From Tomocerus qinae (taxonomy: Eukaryota; Arthropoda; Collembola; Entomobryomorpha; Tomoceridae), in NCBI GenBank assembly GCA_020055645.1, contig CM034550.1, positions 11,731,001 to 11,795,000 on the forward strand: 64,000 nucleotides of DNA. The letters run 5' to 3'. Below the pieces are notes generated by a model. The model worked only from the letters and a program-made list of their open reading frames with translations. It had not been told where the DNA came from and searched no databases. Each line of letters begins with the position of its first letter. Within the stretch, counting starts at the first letter, position 1. The position numbers and the translations under genes are program-made. Shown here in pieces: positions 1-13,049 of the stretch.

Positions 1-3000
1 GTATTACATAGTAATTTCTGCCGCGCGTGTAGCTTTATAAAGGCGAAAAACATTTTTAAAGGTTGCAGTTTCAGCCTACAGTATTGTTCTCACTCTCACT
101 GTAGCGAATAATTTGCTTGATGCTTCCTCAAGATTTAACAAACATGTTTATATGAAATTTCCTAATTATTTTTTCTAAAACAGCATATTCGTCTATCTAC
201 GAATAATAATTGGCATATTATTGCAAATATTTCCTCCATAATATGCAACAACTAATCATCTTTAGCAAACTCGAACTGCAACGATGAGATTTCCAAAAAT
301 AATTGTTATAGTATAACTTGTGAGAAAAATTATCATAAAAATGCATGCTGTATGTTTGCGTGGAATATTTAATCATAGGATTAATTCTTCACTAGTAATT
401 CGACCCATTGTCTTTCCTAGTTACTTTTGTTCATAGGATATACACAGCTGTGTGCGAAATAATAATATTATTAGTGTTTGCGTAAAAACGTGGCATTAAT
501 AGTTAAGACTTTTATAATATATTCATTCATGAACTTAATCTTGGTAAACAATTACTTTGAGGAGATAACGAATACAAGAAAGGAAATTATGTCAAGTAAA
601 AGTAATCTGTCACGAAATGCGATTACCTGTAAATTAGTTTACACATGAAAGTCACAATTCAACTGAAATGTGCATTCTTGTATCATCAGCGTAATAAAAA
701 TAAACAATCAAATGCCCTTTACAAGCATACCGTGATAAAAATATCACCATTATGCATCACAATTTGACATTTACACGCAATAAAATCTGAAAAAAGGTGC
801 AGATTATTTTAGTATTCCATTTGACATGCAAACTATAATAATTAACAAAGGTGATTGCAAGGAGAATTCTATCCACACATGCAAAAGGAGTTTTATTTTA
901 CATTTTACAACAGCATTAACAATATTATACTCACTGTAGTTAGTTTAGAAGTAGGATTATCATTTAATTTAAATCCGATATAGACCTCTACAGCTGTTCG
1001 TCTACATCAATACAAATCCCTACTTCAACTCGTTAAAAGTACACGAGAGATGTTGAAGGATGGCGTTTTGAACAATACAGAGACTCTCAAACTAGCTCAT
1101 ACAATTTAACCCTTTACTTTACTTCTTACTACTACAACGTTCTGTATTCCCAGCATCGAAAGGTCGCTAATCTCATTCAAATCCGTGTATAAAGTTTTAT
1201 TATGTTCCTTACATATTTTTACACTCTTAATTTGTACTTTTTACAACTTTTTACACCATAAATGAAAATCCTATTTTTTTGTCACAACAGCTGCAAAAAT
1301 CTGGTATAAAATTATGATTTTATTATTACGAAGAATGAATACTGCAGTATAAATGCTTTAAAACTGAATAGTATACGAATTTTTAAGTCTGAGAGGTGAA
1401 TTTACACTTACACAACACACTAAGATGCCTAAATTTATTTAATTTCAAGTATTTCGATCTGGTAACAGAATTTGGATATTTTGTACCATTTGGTTAATTT
1501 TAGTCATTTAATTGTAATCTATTTAACTAATTAATTTAGATTTTCTTCAAATTGTTTTGTCCATTAATTTAAAACAGCAAAATAAATATTTTTTTAGATA
1601 ATTGAACTAGTATTTTTGATCCAATTGTGGGATTATGTGTTAAAAATTGAATTCTTTACACTACAAGTACTATTGATGCATTTAAGATTATGATCGAGTG
1701 TCAAAATTGTATTCGGGCAGGTTGATTCCACAAAAAATGGATCGACTGACGAGTGCTATGCTTGTATGTATGTTCCCTATTCTCTGAATCAGATCCACCA
1801 AGCACTCTGCTCTGCTGATTGTTTTATTTGATTTTGACTTAAGTATTTTGTATCCGTATCAATTTGTCTATATGAGTCTAATAGACCGAGAGGAGACAAT
1901 AGGACTGCACAATACAGAATTACTCGACAAGGGTTATTGAGTTGTTTTACTATAAAGTATAGCATTATGATTGATATAGCATCTGGGTACTTATACTTAC
2001 ACGATTAGATCTTTACATAAGGGATTTCTAAAAGTCTTCCGTTTAGCTTGCATTTAGTCAACAGATGCAAGCAATTGATAACATCACTCCCCGCTGCGAA
2101 TTCCACTTTCCTGGTTTTTTATTAAGTTTTTCTCTATTCAATAACTTCTCGTTTGTCATTCATACGGAAGTCGAGATATCTGCATACATTATATACCAGA
2201 AGATCCATCTCTCACCCCTACCCTAACTCATCACGTACTAAAATCCTATTTTATGTATTTATACACACACCATAGATGATTTTATTCAATGATTCATCAA
2301 TGTAATCATTACCTAAGTAAAATTCTGACCAAAACTTAATTTTAAGTGCGAATCATCTGTAGTTAGAAGTTATTTTAGTCAATATTCGATATTTTACAAA
2401 AATACTTCATTTCCAAGCAAATCACTTAAAACTATTATCTATTTAAAATTTGTAGTGTAATAAAATTAATCTTTAAGAATTTACATAACATCGTTCTATA
2501 TTAACAAAATTAAAATTGGTTTACAGTTTTTGGTGTTTGGATTTCATTTATGAGCAAATTGAAGACATTTTTAATTTTGATATTTTATTTGGTAATCCAC
2601 GGGTATTTTTGTAGAAAAAGGGATGGTGAGAATGGGAAGATAAAGGACGATAGTGTTGGATTTAAAAGGAAGTGATGATTGAGAGAATAGACAGATTGTG
2701 ATACAAATGTGGTAGATTGTTCCTAATTTAGAGAAGCGACTTAGGGAGAAATAAAGCATTTATCTTTCCCCAGAGCGAGTAAAATAGTAGATAGTTGGGT
2801 GTAAGTGAAGTGCGGAGGGAGTGAATAACTGGAATTTCTGGAGAATCTCTTGAAGAGAGGAAAACAGATAATACAATAGAGCACAATAGACGAATTACAC
2901 GGAGCACAATGGGGAAAGAAGGTGAACCTTAATTTTATCACCACTTGAGCTGACGATGAGCCGAGTTTTATCTCAATCTTGTTTCTTGACTACACCAAGG

Positions 3001-4590
3001 TATCATCGGATAGGCTTACACGACATCCCGGAGACAGGACAAACGAGTTAGTAGATTAGTTGCCTATGGAATAGAAAATATCTGGTTTTTGGATTGCTTG
3101 GTTAGACTAGGCGGGCTTCGTTCTCGCCTTCGGTTTTCGGGCTCAAGTGATGAAAACGGATGTCTGTCTTCTCACCAAATTGCATTATTTATCCCTCTCT
3201 CCAGTTTTATTTTATTTATTCCCATTGTGTTACGTAGTTTCCTATCTTCGCCTCTCTGATACAACCATTTTCACCTTACCAAAATCATTATCTGCCATTT
3301 TATCATTCCCGCCAAAATCACTCAGCCGTCTCATCGCCGTCCAACTTGAAAATTCACATTCAAAATTCCCAGATTTATATTTTCTTGTGTTTATTATGAT
3401 TTTAATTAAGATTTACTAAGTTCTTTCACCGTTTTCTGCACTTAGAACAAGAAGTAAACTGTCTGTACTGGAAATAAGGCAGTTGTGCTACATTGTCCGT
3501 CTATGATGTGATTAAGTAAAGTTAGCTCTACTTTGAGTGACTATAGTGAGCCAAATTGAGTTTTATCATCATGAATACTCAAGTTGGAAAAATGCCAGCT
3601 AGAAAATTGTTTCCTCTGTCATGTCATGAGGATAGTACTACTGTTACTGTAATATTGTGCCCCAGTGGACGCCTGTCTTGTTAAGTTTTCCCTTCCTTCT
3701 CGCAATCAGATGAGCCCAACCAAACGGAACTCCAAAGATGACTTTACTCCAATGCATCTCATGGACACGATTCGATTTCCTAACAATTCACCACGCTTTT
3801 CTCCCTCCTTCTCACTACACCTATCATTTCATTTAACGTCTATAATCTTTACCAACATCCACCAATTGCCAAATACTTAATAGATACAATCCCCCTTGCC
3901 CAATTTACTGACTAACAATAGTACTACATTACAATACTACAAACAATAAATAGTTTGTTCGTACAACTACTTACTCCTTTCTTCTTCAAATTAATTTATT
4001 TCCACAATTAAAGCTAATTAAACAAGCTTAATATTTTTGAAGGTAATTTTGATTTAATTAGTATTTAACTAGTCTTAATTTTGACTTTCTGTAGAAAATT
4101 AACATTTTAATAGTTTGTAGTCGTTCAATAAAATTTTAACCAATGATATTATTTATTTCTAAATTAACAGATCTTTAGATGTTTGTGATGGTATAAGCAA
4201 ATGTAAGGGAAGAGTGTGCTATAATTTTGTAGTTGTTTGGAGTGATGTACTAACATTTAGTTAGGTAGTGCCTTGCCTACTGCTAGTTGAGAACGTAGTT
4301 ATGTGTGGTAATCTCTTGTCTTTGAAATTTGAAGCATCTCGGAAAACATTTGGTTGGAGGAGACAAACAGATGTGAAGGCGAGAAGAAGCCAATTAATCT
4401 TCGCTCTTTCTCAAGAAAAGATACACAGGCAGCTCTAGGTAACTATATAAAGTACTCGCTATACATAACATACATAGATAATGTAAACTATTCAAAATTC
4501 ATGTACATTGTCCCTAACTAATAACTTAGTTTAAACACGTAGTAACAATAGTTGAATAATACATTGCTACCTAGTTAAGAGTTTGGAATG
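1..4590. other. Gene-free AT-rich stretch with dispersed repeats
   Basis: No coding region could be supported on either strand. The plus strand is G-rich and C-poor at about 2570-2950 and then C-rich and G-poor at about 3150-3420 and 3690-3910, one example of the skew flip described in the findings. A segment at about 417-480, containing GTTCATAGG followed by ATACACAGCTGTGTG, resembles the segment at about 9885-9955. The segment at about 4340-4400, containing ACATTTGGTTGGAGGAGA, resembles 9608-9670. Both pairs suggest old dispersed repeats. Confidence 0.5.
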
Positions 4591-4594
4591 CCAA

Positions 4595-5047
4595 ATGACA
4601 CAACTGCATAAAATTGTAGATATACACTCTTGTGAAGATACAGATGGACGAGTATTTTATTTAAGACCCAAGAATAGCAAACCATTCTATTATAATAATA
4701 AGCAATATTTAAAAGAATGCAGTCAACATGGCGTTAGAGTCTATCCCAAAGAAACTGTTTCCTTTTCCAAAGAGACATTTCAAATTAGCTTCAATTTGTC
4801 ACACACGCTCCCTCGCATTTCCCATCCTCTCAAACACTCTCATGTTCCACTAAACACATCTCTACATACACTAAACTATGACACTCAAATACAACTCATA
4901 ATCAACCATGCACTTTTTATGCTCCTTAAATATAACATCTTTAAGCTTTTCTCCAAATTACTCAATGCAAACTGTCACTGGCTCTACTTCATTACAAAGT
5001 ATGATAATATCAATCTTTGCTTTATAAAATTGTTTTTCCTTCTATAA
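4595..5047 (+). other. Unrecognised open frame, doubtful coding
   Basis: A 150-codon frame begins with ATG at 4595. Only its first ~60 residues have a polar, protein-like make-up (for example VDIHSCEDTDGRVFYLRP). The remainder is the Ser/Leu/His/Tyr-rich translation that C-rich, G-poor blocks give all over this window. I do not recognise a family. The front part could be an exon or the remnant of an older coding sequence that runs into a low-complexity block; a chance frame is equally possible. Confidence 0.12.
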
Positions 5048-5209
5048 TATGGAGTGGAATTTGTCTCTAAAATGGACATGCCACATTCGCTTTCTTTGAA
5101 ATGCTTCCACTCTAAGACTAGAAAAGTTAGCAAATGAAAATGAATCTTACAGTTTAATACAAATATTATTACATAGCCAAATGTACCTCAATGTAGAAAG
5201 CACGTACCT

Positions 5210-5410
5210 CGGATAAAAACGGATAAAATCGGATGAAATCGGATAAAATCAGATAAAATCGGATAAAACGGATAAAATCGGATAAAAACAAATAAAATCG
5301 GATAAAAACGGATAAAATTGGATAAAATCAGATAAAAACGGATAAAATCGGATAAAAACGGACAAAATCGGATAAAACCAAAAAAACTGGATAAAATCAG
5401 ATAAGATCGG
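5210..5410. repeat. Short tandem array, GGATAAAATC-type unit
   Basis: About 20 near-identical 10-11 bp units of the form GGATAAAATC, GGATAAAAAC and close variants lie head to tail from about 5210 to 5410. Variation is mostly at the third-last base and by single-A insertions. The unit length is close to one helical turn, so the A-tracts fall in phase. This is a minisatellite with no coding potential. Confidence 0.9.
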
Positions 5411-5412
5411 GC

Positions 5413-5741
5413 AAATCTTTCAAAAGTTTTACTCTTGGTGAGCTCAAGCGACCCGCTTCTGAGTTTGCGACAAAAATTGTAGCAAAAGGTGCGACGGTGA
5501 GCAAAATTCCAACGAATTTTCTTTGTATGATTGCTTGACCTTGGCGATTAAGCATTATATTTCTGCAGAACCTAAATTGGTACTTGGATTGGGATATTAT
5601 GATAATGTTCACGAACCAATCTGTTGTGTTTTTAGCATACTAATAATTTCACGTCTAGATGAACTTCATGGCATGAGCTCAGTTACGAGGTATGGCAGCG
5701 AAAATGTTAATAGCACTAACAATCTTGTCGATCTTGTGTAG
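5413..5741 (+). other. Possible decayed coding fragment after the 10-bp array
   Basis: Directly after the array, one frame (5413-5538, 41 codons then a stop) reads like protein, with the stretch FTLGELKRPASEFATKIVA. A second frame is open from 5523 to 5741 but has no ATG. The two overlap in different frames, as expected of a degraded coding sequence with a frame shift, but I recognise no family and cannot exclude chance. Confidence 0.13.
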
Positions 5742-5744
5742 ATT

Positions 5745-8690
5745 ATCACGGTTTGGAAAATGTTTTTCAATGTTTTGAAAACCTTTTTCACCCCTATTTA
5801 GGTAGTTGTAATGACAGGTAATTGTCATCTCAAATTTTCTTAGAAATTACAATGACTTTCATTATATTTGCAATTTTGCAAGCTTAGTGCCCAACTATTT
5901 TACAGTCTAAAATGCAAAGAAGATATCTGAAGCAATGTGAGAAGGATCGTAAATGGATTAGGAAGTGTTTAGTTGATAATTTTCCAAGAAATTTTAAACA
6001 AACGTTTTAGTCTAGTTTCTACTGTCAATTTGGTAGTAGCCAGCCGTTTAAAAGCAGCTACACAGTAATAGATTGAATTTAATAATAGGCTGACTTAGTA
6101 ATTGCTGCAAATTATCATATTATAGAGCTGAACATACAATATATCTCACAGAAAACGAAGGTCTCGGAGTTCTGAATCATAAATCCGTATTTTTACTAAT
6201 TTTTTATCTGTAAGTAGTCCTTTAAACTAATTATATAGTTAAGACTAAGATGGACTGAAAGTCTTAATAATTATTATTGTTGCTAAAAATCTGCTGGAAT
6301 CATTAGTTTTTTAAGTCTACTATTAAATGTACATTAATTTGGCATCTTTATGGATCGTTTTCTTATGCTAAAATTAAACCTAGATAGTTGGAAGATGTAA
6401 GGATGTGCGATAATGCAATATTTAGACAGTTTAATAAATAACGACGATACGTAGTGAATGTAATGCACGTTATTTTAATAAAGAAGTGTAAAGCACACTG
6501 TTTTATCTGTTGTTGATACAATTTAATAAACATGGCCCATTGAATTATGTAGATAGAGCTGTAATGTATGTGTATATTGTATAAATTATATTTAGCTATT
6601 TATATATAGCACGGTTCATTTCGCAGAGATGTGAAGATTGAGGAGTATAGACACTCGGTATGGTAAAGTAGTGAAAAAATGTCTAAGATGACATTCTTTA
6701 TGGCTGTAAACATGTGTAAGCGACAAATGCTCTGCTTTGAGACGAAAGATAAACTTTTTGTTCTTTCTGACTCGCACTCCGTGTCTTGTTACTCTAATAG
6801 CTAATGTTGTGTTGTAGGTGACTAATGATTTTCTCAACCAATCTCTTCTTCCTCCTTGTTTTAGACTCAGCTTCTTTATTTTCTACTCTACATCACTATC
6901 CAACTTGTGAAAATCAAACTATAATCATAACAAAGCAACAGAATATTTTCTGAAAATTTTCTAGCATTGCTAAATGAGTTAAAAATTAAATTAGACTAAA
7001 TTAAAGCTATTGTGAGTAAAATCCTTACAACAATAGAAGAAAATTACAAAATTAAGCAGTTAGTCTGATAAATAAATACCAGGTAGCCGCCAGTAGTTTT
7101 CAATATCTATTTAGTGAAGAGAAGGTAATATTAATGTTAACGCAAAATAAACTAAACAGGATCCAAATTATTTAAATGGACAATTACAATATTTATTATT
7201 GAAAATGTAATTAATGGAAAAATCGAAATCCGCCGTAATCTACGATTTCTCGTTTCTGTAAGGGTTCTGAATTGAATTCTGTATGAGTAAGGCTGTAAAC
7301 TAGAGGTTTATCATAGAAAAGCGAGGATATCCACAACGAGAAATAATCATCTTTTGCTACCCCATTGTAAATGTTTATTGAAAATCTTTAAACAATACCA
7401 TTTGTCTTTTCCTTTGGTGCGAGCCGAACTTTTCTCTTTGTCTTTTAGAAGGTTAGCCGCCTTAGTATGTTTTAGTTTACACTTGGGTTTAACTGTCTCG
7501 GTTTTCACCGGATTTTGTTTCCTTTTCGTACAAATTACTTTTGCGGATTGCCGTTTCTCTCCGGAACTGAACATTATACATTCATTTGTTTGCAAATCGA
7601 AGTAAACATTCAGTTTGATTCTAAATTATAGTTACGAGTGTGTATAAATATGAAAATAATAGTTCTAATAGTGATTATCTGTATTTATTATACAATATTT
7701 ATGCAAGGCTTCGCTTGTACTGAGCTTTTGATAGGGGATTTGCATTGAGTAAATACTTTATAATAGAAAACATTATGATACTGCAATGCAGTAGGTTGAA
7801 AGGTTTCTTTTATCACTATTATTATGACTGGAGTAGCACATTTGGAGTATAAAATCCTCCAGGCCGACCTATTCACTTAAAAAGTATTTGTTTCACTAAT
7901 ATCAATTCAATAACAATACGATTACTTACAAATACACACCCTTTAAGATAGGGAAAGCCTATCCGTGCAGCTGAACTGCATTATCCGCTACATATCCAAT
8001 TTAATACTGCATAGTCAAGTCAGAAGTCAAACCTGTGTCGTGCAGGGTTGAAGGACTTTTCTTCTTATGCATACAACTCAAATACTAATGTGCTTATCTC
8101 TATGCCTATTTCTAATTTCATTACTACCTTCATTTATGTATTAATTATTAAGACTAGCTTTTCCTTTTAATACCTCCAATAATCACACCTATGAGCTTAT
8201 TTTTTTCTGACCAAAGAAACTAGATGTAACTCAAACTTGCTTTTATTTCGCTGCAGACTTAAATAGTTTTCGGCTTGAGAAACATTTTAAAGTTGAAGCA
8301 GAAGAGAGATCGTTAGAATGTGGAAAAGAAAATAATCTCCGTCTTCCTCGTATTTCACTGTCTCCGACCTACGTAAATACATAAATGAAACGTTCCAATC
8401 TACCTCCCTATTAATCTACGCACTCACTTCACTTACTAAGTGTTTTACCAAACAGAATCCTCCTAAATTCTCACAAACAAGAACAAATACCCGTTTCAAT
8501 CACGATTATTTACTATTTCAATTTTATTACAAGTATAATTAGCCATTTTTCATCATAAATATTAAAACTTTTGTGTGCACCAAGAGAAATTGCGACAGAT
8601 GAGTTATAGTTGATGCCGAATTGTCCCAACTCAAATCTACAGGCATAGATTTTGCAGGAAGTTGATGGTATCTATTATTTAGCAGTACAG
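5745..8690. other. Intergenic, no gene supported
   Basis: AT-rich DNA with no spliced or long coding signal apart from the doubtful minus-strand frame at 7347-7574. Nothing else stands out. Confidence 0.4.
7347..7574 (-). other. Basic open frame, possible exon
   Basis: The minus strand is open from an AG at 7621-7622 down to a TGA at 7347, with the first ATG at 7574. The product is 75 residues and very rich in Lys, with scattered Cys (SGEKRQSAKVICTKRKQNP near the start). Base composition is less AT-rich than the surroundings. A plausible acceptor precedes the frame, but I found no matching donor exon and no family. Purine-rich DNA gives such Lys-rich frames by chance, so this stays a candidate only. 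Confidence 0.15.
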
Positions 8691-8697
8691 AAATTAT

Positions 8698-9358
8698 AGG
8701 ACGTTAGAGGACGTTGGGGAACGTTAGAAAACGTTGGGGAACGTTAGAAAACGTTGGGGAACGTTAGAAAACGTTGGGGAACGTTAGAAAACGTTGGGGA
8801 ACGTTAGAAAACGTTGGGGAACGTTAGAAAACGTTGGGAAACGTTGGGGAACGTTAGAAAACGTTGGGGAACGTTAGAAAACGTTGGGGAACGTTAGGAA
8901 ACGTTTGGGAACGTTAGGAAACGTTTGGGAACGTTAGGAAACGTTTGGGAACGTTAGGAAACGTTTGGGAACGTTAGGAAACGTTTGGGAACGTTAGGAA
9001 ACGTTTGGGAACGTTAGGAAACGTTAGGGAACGTTAGGAAACGTTAAGGAACGTTAGGGAACGTTAAGGAACGTTAGGGAACGTTAAGGAACGTTAAGGA
9101 ACGTTAAGGAACGTTAAGGAACGTTAAGGAACGTTGGGGAACGTTAGGGATCGAGCGTTGAGGAACGTTAGGGGACGTTAGGGAACGTTAAGGAACGTTA
9201 GGGAACGTTAAGGAACGTTAGGGAACGTTAGGGAGCGTTAAGAAACGTTAGGGAACGTTAAGGAACGTTAAGGAACGTTAAGGAACGTTAAGGAACGTTA
9301 AGGAACGTTGGGGAACGTTAGGGATCGAGCGTTGAGGATCGTTAGGGGACGTTAGACG
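8698..9358. repeat. AACGTT decamer satellite with nested higher-order repeats
   Basis: About 65 head-to-tail 10-bp units, each centred on the palindrome AACGTT. In the left part two decamers alternate (AACGTTAGAA and AACGTTGGGG), giving a 20-bp unit. The middle uses AACGTTAGGA with GGGAACGTTT, and the right part AACGTTAAGG and AACGTTAGGG. A marker with GGGATCGAGCGTTGAGGA occurs twice, with TCGAGC at 9151 and at 9325, so a ~174-bp block was itself duplicated. The array is CpG-rich in otherwise CpG-poor DNA. Confidence 0.95.
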
Positions 9359-9365
9359 ACGAAGG

Positions 9366-9397
9366 ACCTCCTGAATTTTTTTCTGGCTGCGGCCCTG
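9366..9397 (-). mobile_element. hAT-like terminal inverted repeat end beside the decamer array
   Basis: Read on the minus strand, the sequence just outside the decamer array begins CAGGGCCGCAGCCAGAAA and runs into a T- and A-rich stretch. This form is typical of hAT superfamily termini. I did not find a matching partner end left of 8698, so the element is either truncated or its other end has diverged. It suggests that the decamer array lies inside, or grew from, a non-autonomous hAT element. Confidence 0.35.
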
Positions 9398-9399
9398 CC

Positions 9400-11190
9400 G
9401 CACAGTGCATAATTTTAATGCGGACTGACATGAAGTTCTTTTGCTCAGTTAAGATTTGCCTCATTGAATGAAAATTCATGTGAATTTGTATAAGTATTGG
9501 GTAGTAGAGATGTGGAATAGGAAATAAAAGTTAGGATGGATCTGTATTTGTTACAAAAATAGTCGGAGAAATTTGAAAAGATATTATTAGTTGTGTTTGA
9601 TAGGTTCGAAAAACATTTGGTTGTGGGAGAAAAACATATGTGAGAGCGAGAGGAAAGTAATTACTTGTCTTGTAGAACGAGACCTTTTGCATAGAGGTTT
9701 GGTTTGAGGAATTCCTGTAGAATAGGTAGTAGAGAGGACATATCTAAATAGTTCCTTGTTCATTCATTCTCTTGTTTTCTAAGTTGTCATTTGGTTGTGT
9801 GAAGTCAGGGAACTGTGAAGCTGTAAAAGATTCTTAGGACTAAACGCAAGTTTAACATAGACTTGTTCATCTGTACATATTTCTAGTTCATTCATAGGTA
9901 TACATAGAGTTGTGTGTAATATTAATATTAATGCTGCTTAAGTACACTTAATAAAAAGAGGCAGTTTTCTTTAACTACTTACTGCTTGTACATAGAAGAT
10001 TGTATAAGTATGTACTACTAGTATAATATAGTTAGAGTCATCGTATGTTGGTTTTTGTTCTTGCATTTTGCCGAATCCTCAAATTAGGTTCAATTTGTCA
10101 CTTCTTGAGTAACGACCTGTGCGTAAATGAGAGCAGCCCATCCGTAACTAGTGCTGTGACACTTGTACATGTGTTTTCTAAATATCTGCTCGTTTTCCCT
10201 AACGGAAAGTCAAAAGCAATGCACACACTGTCAATTACTGTATGAATGGTTGAAATAAATACATATGTATATCCATAAAATCATTTCCTCTATTTTTACA
10301 TTAGTTTTACAGTGATACATTATAAGGAATACAAACGGACATATATTATAGAGTCAGGACAGATAGAGCTTCCTAATCATTTCAATTTCAAACAAATATT
10401 TAAATGGGAATCAGCGTAAGTGTTATGTAACTTTAAATGAAGTTAGTTTGGTCGGATGCCAAAATGAATTCAAATACATTCAAATGAATCTGCAGAAACA
10501 GTCAGATAAGATTCTTCATAATAATAAAGTCATCTGTAAACTTGTTTTGCATTTTCCTCCTCAACATCTGCAGTCTGCTCTTCTATACATGCATAATCTA
10601 TTTCGCAGTCTGCCACAGAAAAAAGCTAACTAACATAACATCACTTGACTCACTCTCCTAGATAAAATGTTATTTGTAAGCACGAGCGCTAAGTAAGTAC
10701 TAATGCTACCAAAACCCTTTTTTTTACAACCAACTTCACATCATTCCTTACAACACAACATAACAACTCAACTCCACAATGATTTAGCTTCCAAAATCAA
10801 GCCGTATCTTGTCCCCATTTTATTTTTACTATACTATATAAAACTACTATAACTCTAATTCAATCTAACCTCTTCCTAAAAATCAAGGTAACCCAAAACA
10901 TTTATTCAAAAACAAATTCTACTATTTATTTTAAAAATTATATCTTATTTTAAGAATGCTACCTTACATTAATTAATTATACACACCAATGGCTAAATCA
11001 CTTTTCAGAATATTTTCAAATGAATATTACATTTATTAATACTATCTATTACAGATGCAATTTGGGGAATTCCATTTTTGTCGTATTTTTTGCAACTGTT
11101 ACTAAACACGAATTTGATCTGTCCCTTAAGTATGTATAATATGTACATATAGGAAATGGATAAATTGTGGTTTGTTGTTCAGTACTTCCT
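9400..11190. other. Intergenic, no gene supported
   Basis: G-rich, C-poor on the plus strand at about 9480-9760 and C-rich, G-poor at about 10,540-10,900, again with the G-to-C skew flip. Contains repeat relatives of 417-480 (near 9885) and 4340-4400 (near 9608). No coding frame is convincing. Confidence 0.4.
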
Positions 11191-11199
11191 TCCTCTGTG

Positions 11200-11850
11200 A
11201 AATTCTAGGAAAATCACATAATCAGTGCGATATTTTAGGTAAATTCGCATGAATTGAGAATTCCCTTGATTTTAAAGTTGGAATCTAGTAAAGACAAGTG
11301 TTTGAGACGTTCGAGTCTAAAGAAAAATAAATGGTATAGCTGTAATCTAGGAAATAGTGTAGTAAATTGATAAAGTATGACTTTTTTCAGTACTTCCTTA
11401 GTGAAAATCTATGAAAATGACAAAAAGTGCAATATTTAAGATAAATTTGCACGAATTGAGGATTATCTTGATTTTAAAGCTGGAAACTAGTAAAATTCTA
11501 GGAAAATGTAAACAGTGCGATATTTTTTGAAAATTTGCACGAATTGAAAATTTCCTTGATTTTAAAGTTGTAATCTAGTAAAATTCTATGAAAATGGCAA
11601 GCAGTGCGATATTTTATGAAAATTAGCACGAATTGAAGATTCCCTTGATTTTAAAGTTGGAATCCATTAAAATTCTAGGAAAATGACGCAAGCAATGCGA
11701 TATTTTAGGTAAATTCGTACGAATTGAGGGTTGCCTTGATTTTAAAGTTGGAATCCATTAAAATTCTAGGAAAAGGACATTTTAAATGCGATATTTTATG
11801 AAAATTCGCACGAATTGAGGGTTGCCTTGATTTTAAAGTTGTAATCTAGT
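11200..11850. repeat. ~90-bp tandem satellite
   Basis: Repeated units contain AAATTCTAGGAAAATG, then GTGCGATATTTT, then GCACGAATTGAGG and CCTTGATTTTAAAGTTGG. The GCGATATT landmark falls near 11227, 11429, 11517, 11606, 11697 and 11788, so neighbours are 88-91 bp apart after a longer first step. The first unit and the sequence after the last one share a second motif (AAGTGTTTGAG followed by a GTATAG...GATAGTGTA stretch), so a longer composite unit was also duplicated. Confidence 0.88.
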
Positions 11851-11879
11851 GAAGAGAAGTGTTTGAGTCAAAATAAAAA

Positions 11880-13040
11880 CGTATAGTTGCAATGTAGGAG
11901 ATAGTGTACAAGTCTTTGGAATAACTAGTAAATAGGAAGAAAGGGAAATTGGTAGGAGAGGCAGTGCTGTGTAAATAGAGATATATTATTAGTGCTTGAG
12001 TGTAGGTAAAGGCTGGCGTAACGTAATGCTGAGATAAGTAACGTATTCTGCAGGCGCCTGCATATTTCTGGAGGATGGAGGAAAAGCACAGTAAATAAAT
12101 ATATGTAACTTTTGTGAGCTCCTAAACTCGATTAGTCTTGGCTCACACTCTACCCAAACTGTTTGCTTGTCTGGAATCTTCATCATGTGCCTGTCATGTC
12201 ACTCCGTTCACTTCACTCTAGTCTTACTTCATTTGTAAATAGTTAGTTTGGCAATTCCTCTATTAGCATTAGGTAAGTACATTCCTTGTATTTACATTTC
12301 GCTGAAACTATAGCACTTCGCATGTATAGCAAGCACCAACCGTTCATCACCCTTTTATTTTCTTTGAACCTTATCCAATATGCCTGCATTTGGCTCCTTG
12401 TCTTCTCTTGTCTTTGCTTAGCTAAGCTCAGCTCTTCGTCAGCTCCTTCTTCCAAACTCCTTAATATATTACACAGCTATAGACAAGTCATCTGTAGATA
12501 ACAACTTCATCCCACTCTGCTATTTTTGCAAGGATTTACTAACTTAGCTTAAGCTTATTAGCATTGTTGCTTTCTTATGGGCGTTACCTTTTCATTTCAT
12601 CAACTCCTTTTATTTTCTTTGCTGATATCCACCATTCATTACATCTCCCACTACCCTTCATGTCTTTTACATACATCAAACGTACATAATACATACATAA
12701 TACACTTTCTACCTTCCATTCCATCTCCGATTGTATTAAAACATACTAAAACTCTTCAATCTTCATAATCAAACTGTCTAAATCTGTTTACATTGCAATA
12801 GAACCAATTTTCGATTAAATTCTATTCGAAAAACTTTTTAAAATATTTACAAACACATATATTTGATACTAATATAAATGGGTAGCTTCACCTAAAATTA
12901 TTTCGACAATATTATTTATAATCGCAAATATCTACACATTAAATATACTAATTTATTATTTAGTAAATTCTGCTAGTAGAGTGAGTAGTAGTTGTGTCTC
13001 TTTTTATAATTCTGCTTCTAACGAAAATAAAATTGGCTCC
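11880..13040. other. Intergenic, strongly C-skewed on the plus strand
   Basis: From about 12,170 to 12,770 the plus strand is rich in C and T and nearly lacks G. The preceding ~200 bp is the opposite. Open frames here are by-products of that bias. No gene is supported. Confidence 0.4.
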
Positions 13041-13049
13041 TGTGCCACA

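Noticed and set aside
5397-5612. Minus-strand 71-codon frame over the 10-bp array border
   Set aside because: No ATG-led protein-like composition, and it is antisense to the more protein-like plus frame.
9100-9300. TTAGGG-like runs in the decamer array
   Set aside because: They arise from the AACGTTAGGG unit and are interrupted every 10 bp; not telomeric repeat.
12243-12455. Minus-strand 70-codon frame with polar, Glu/Lys-rich product
   Set aside because: It is the complement of a C/T-rich block; such blocks give Lys/Glu/Arg-rich antisense frames by composition. No splice or family support.
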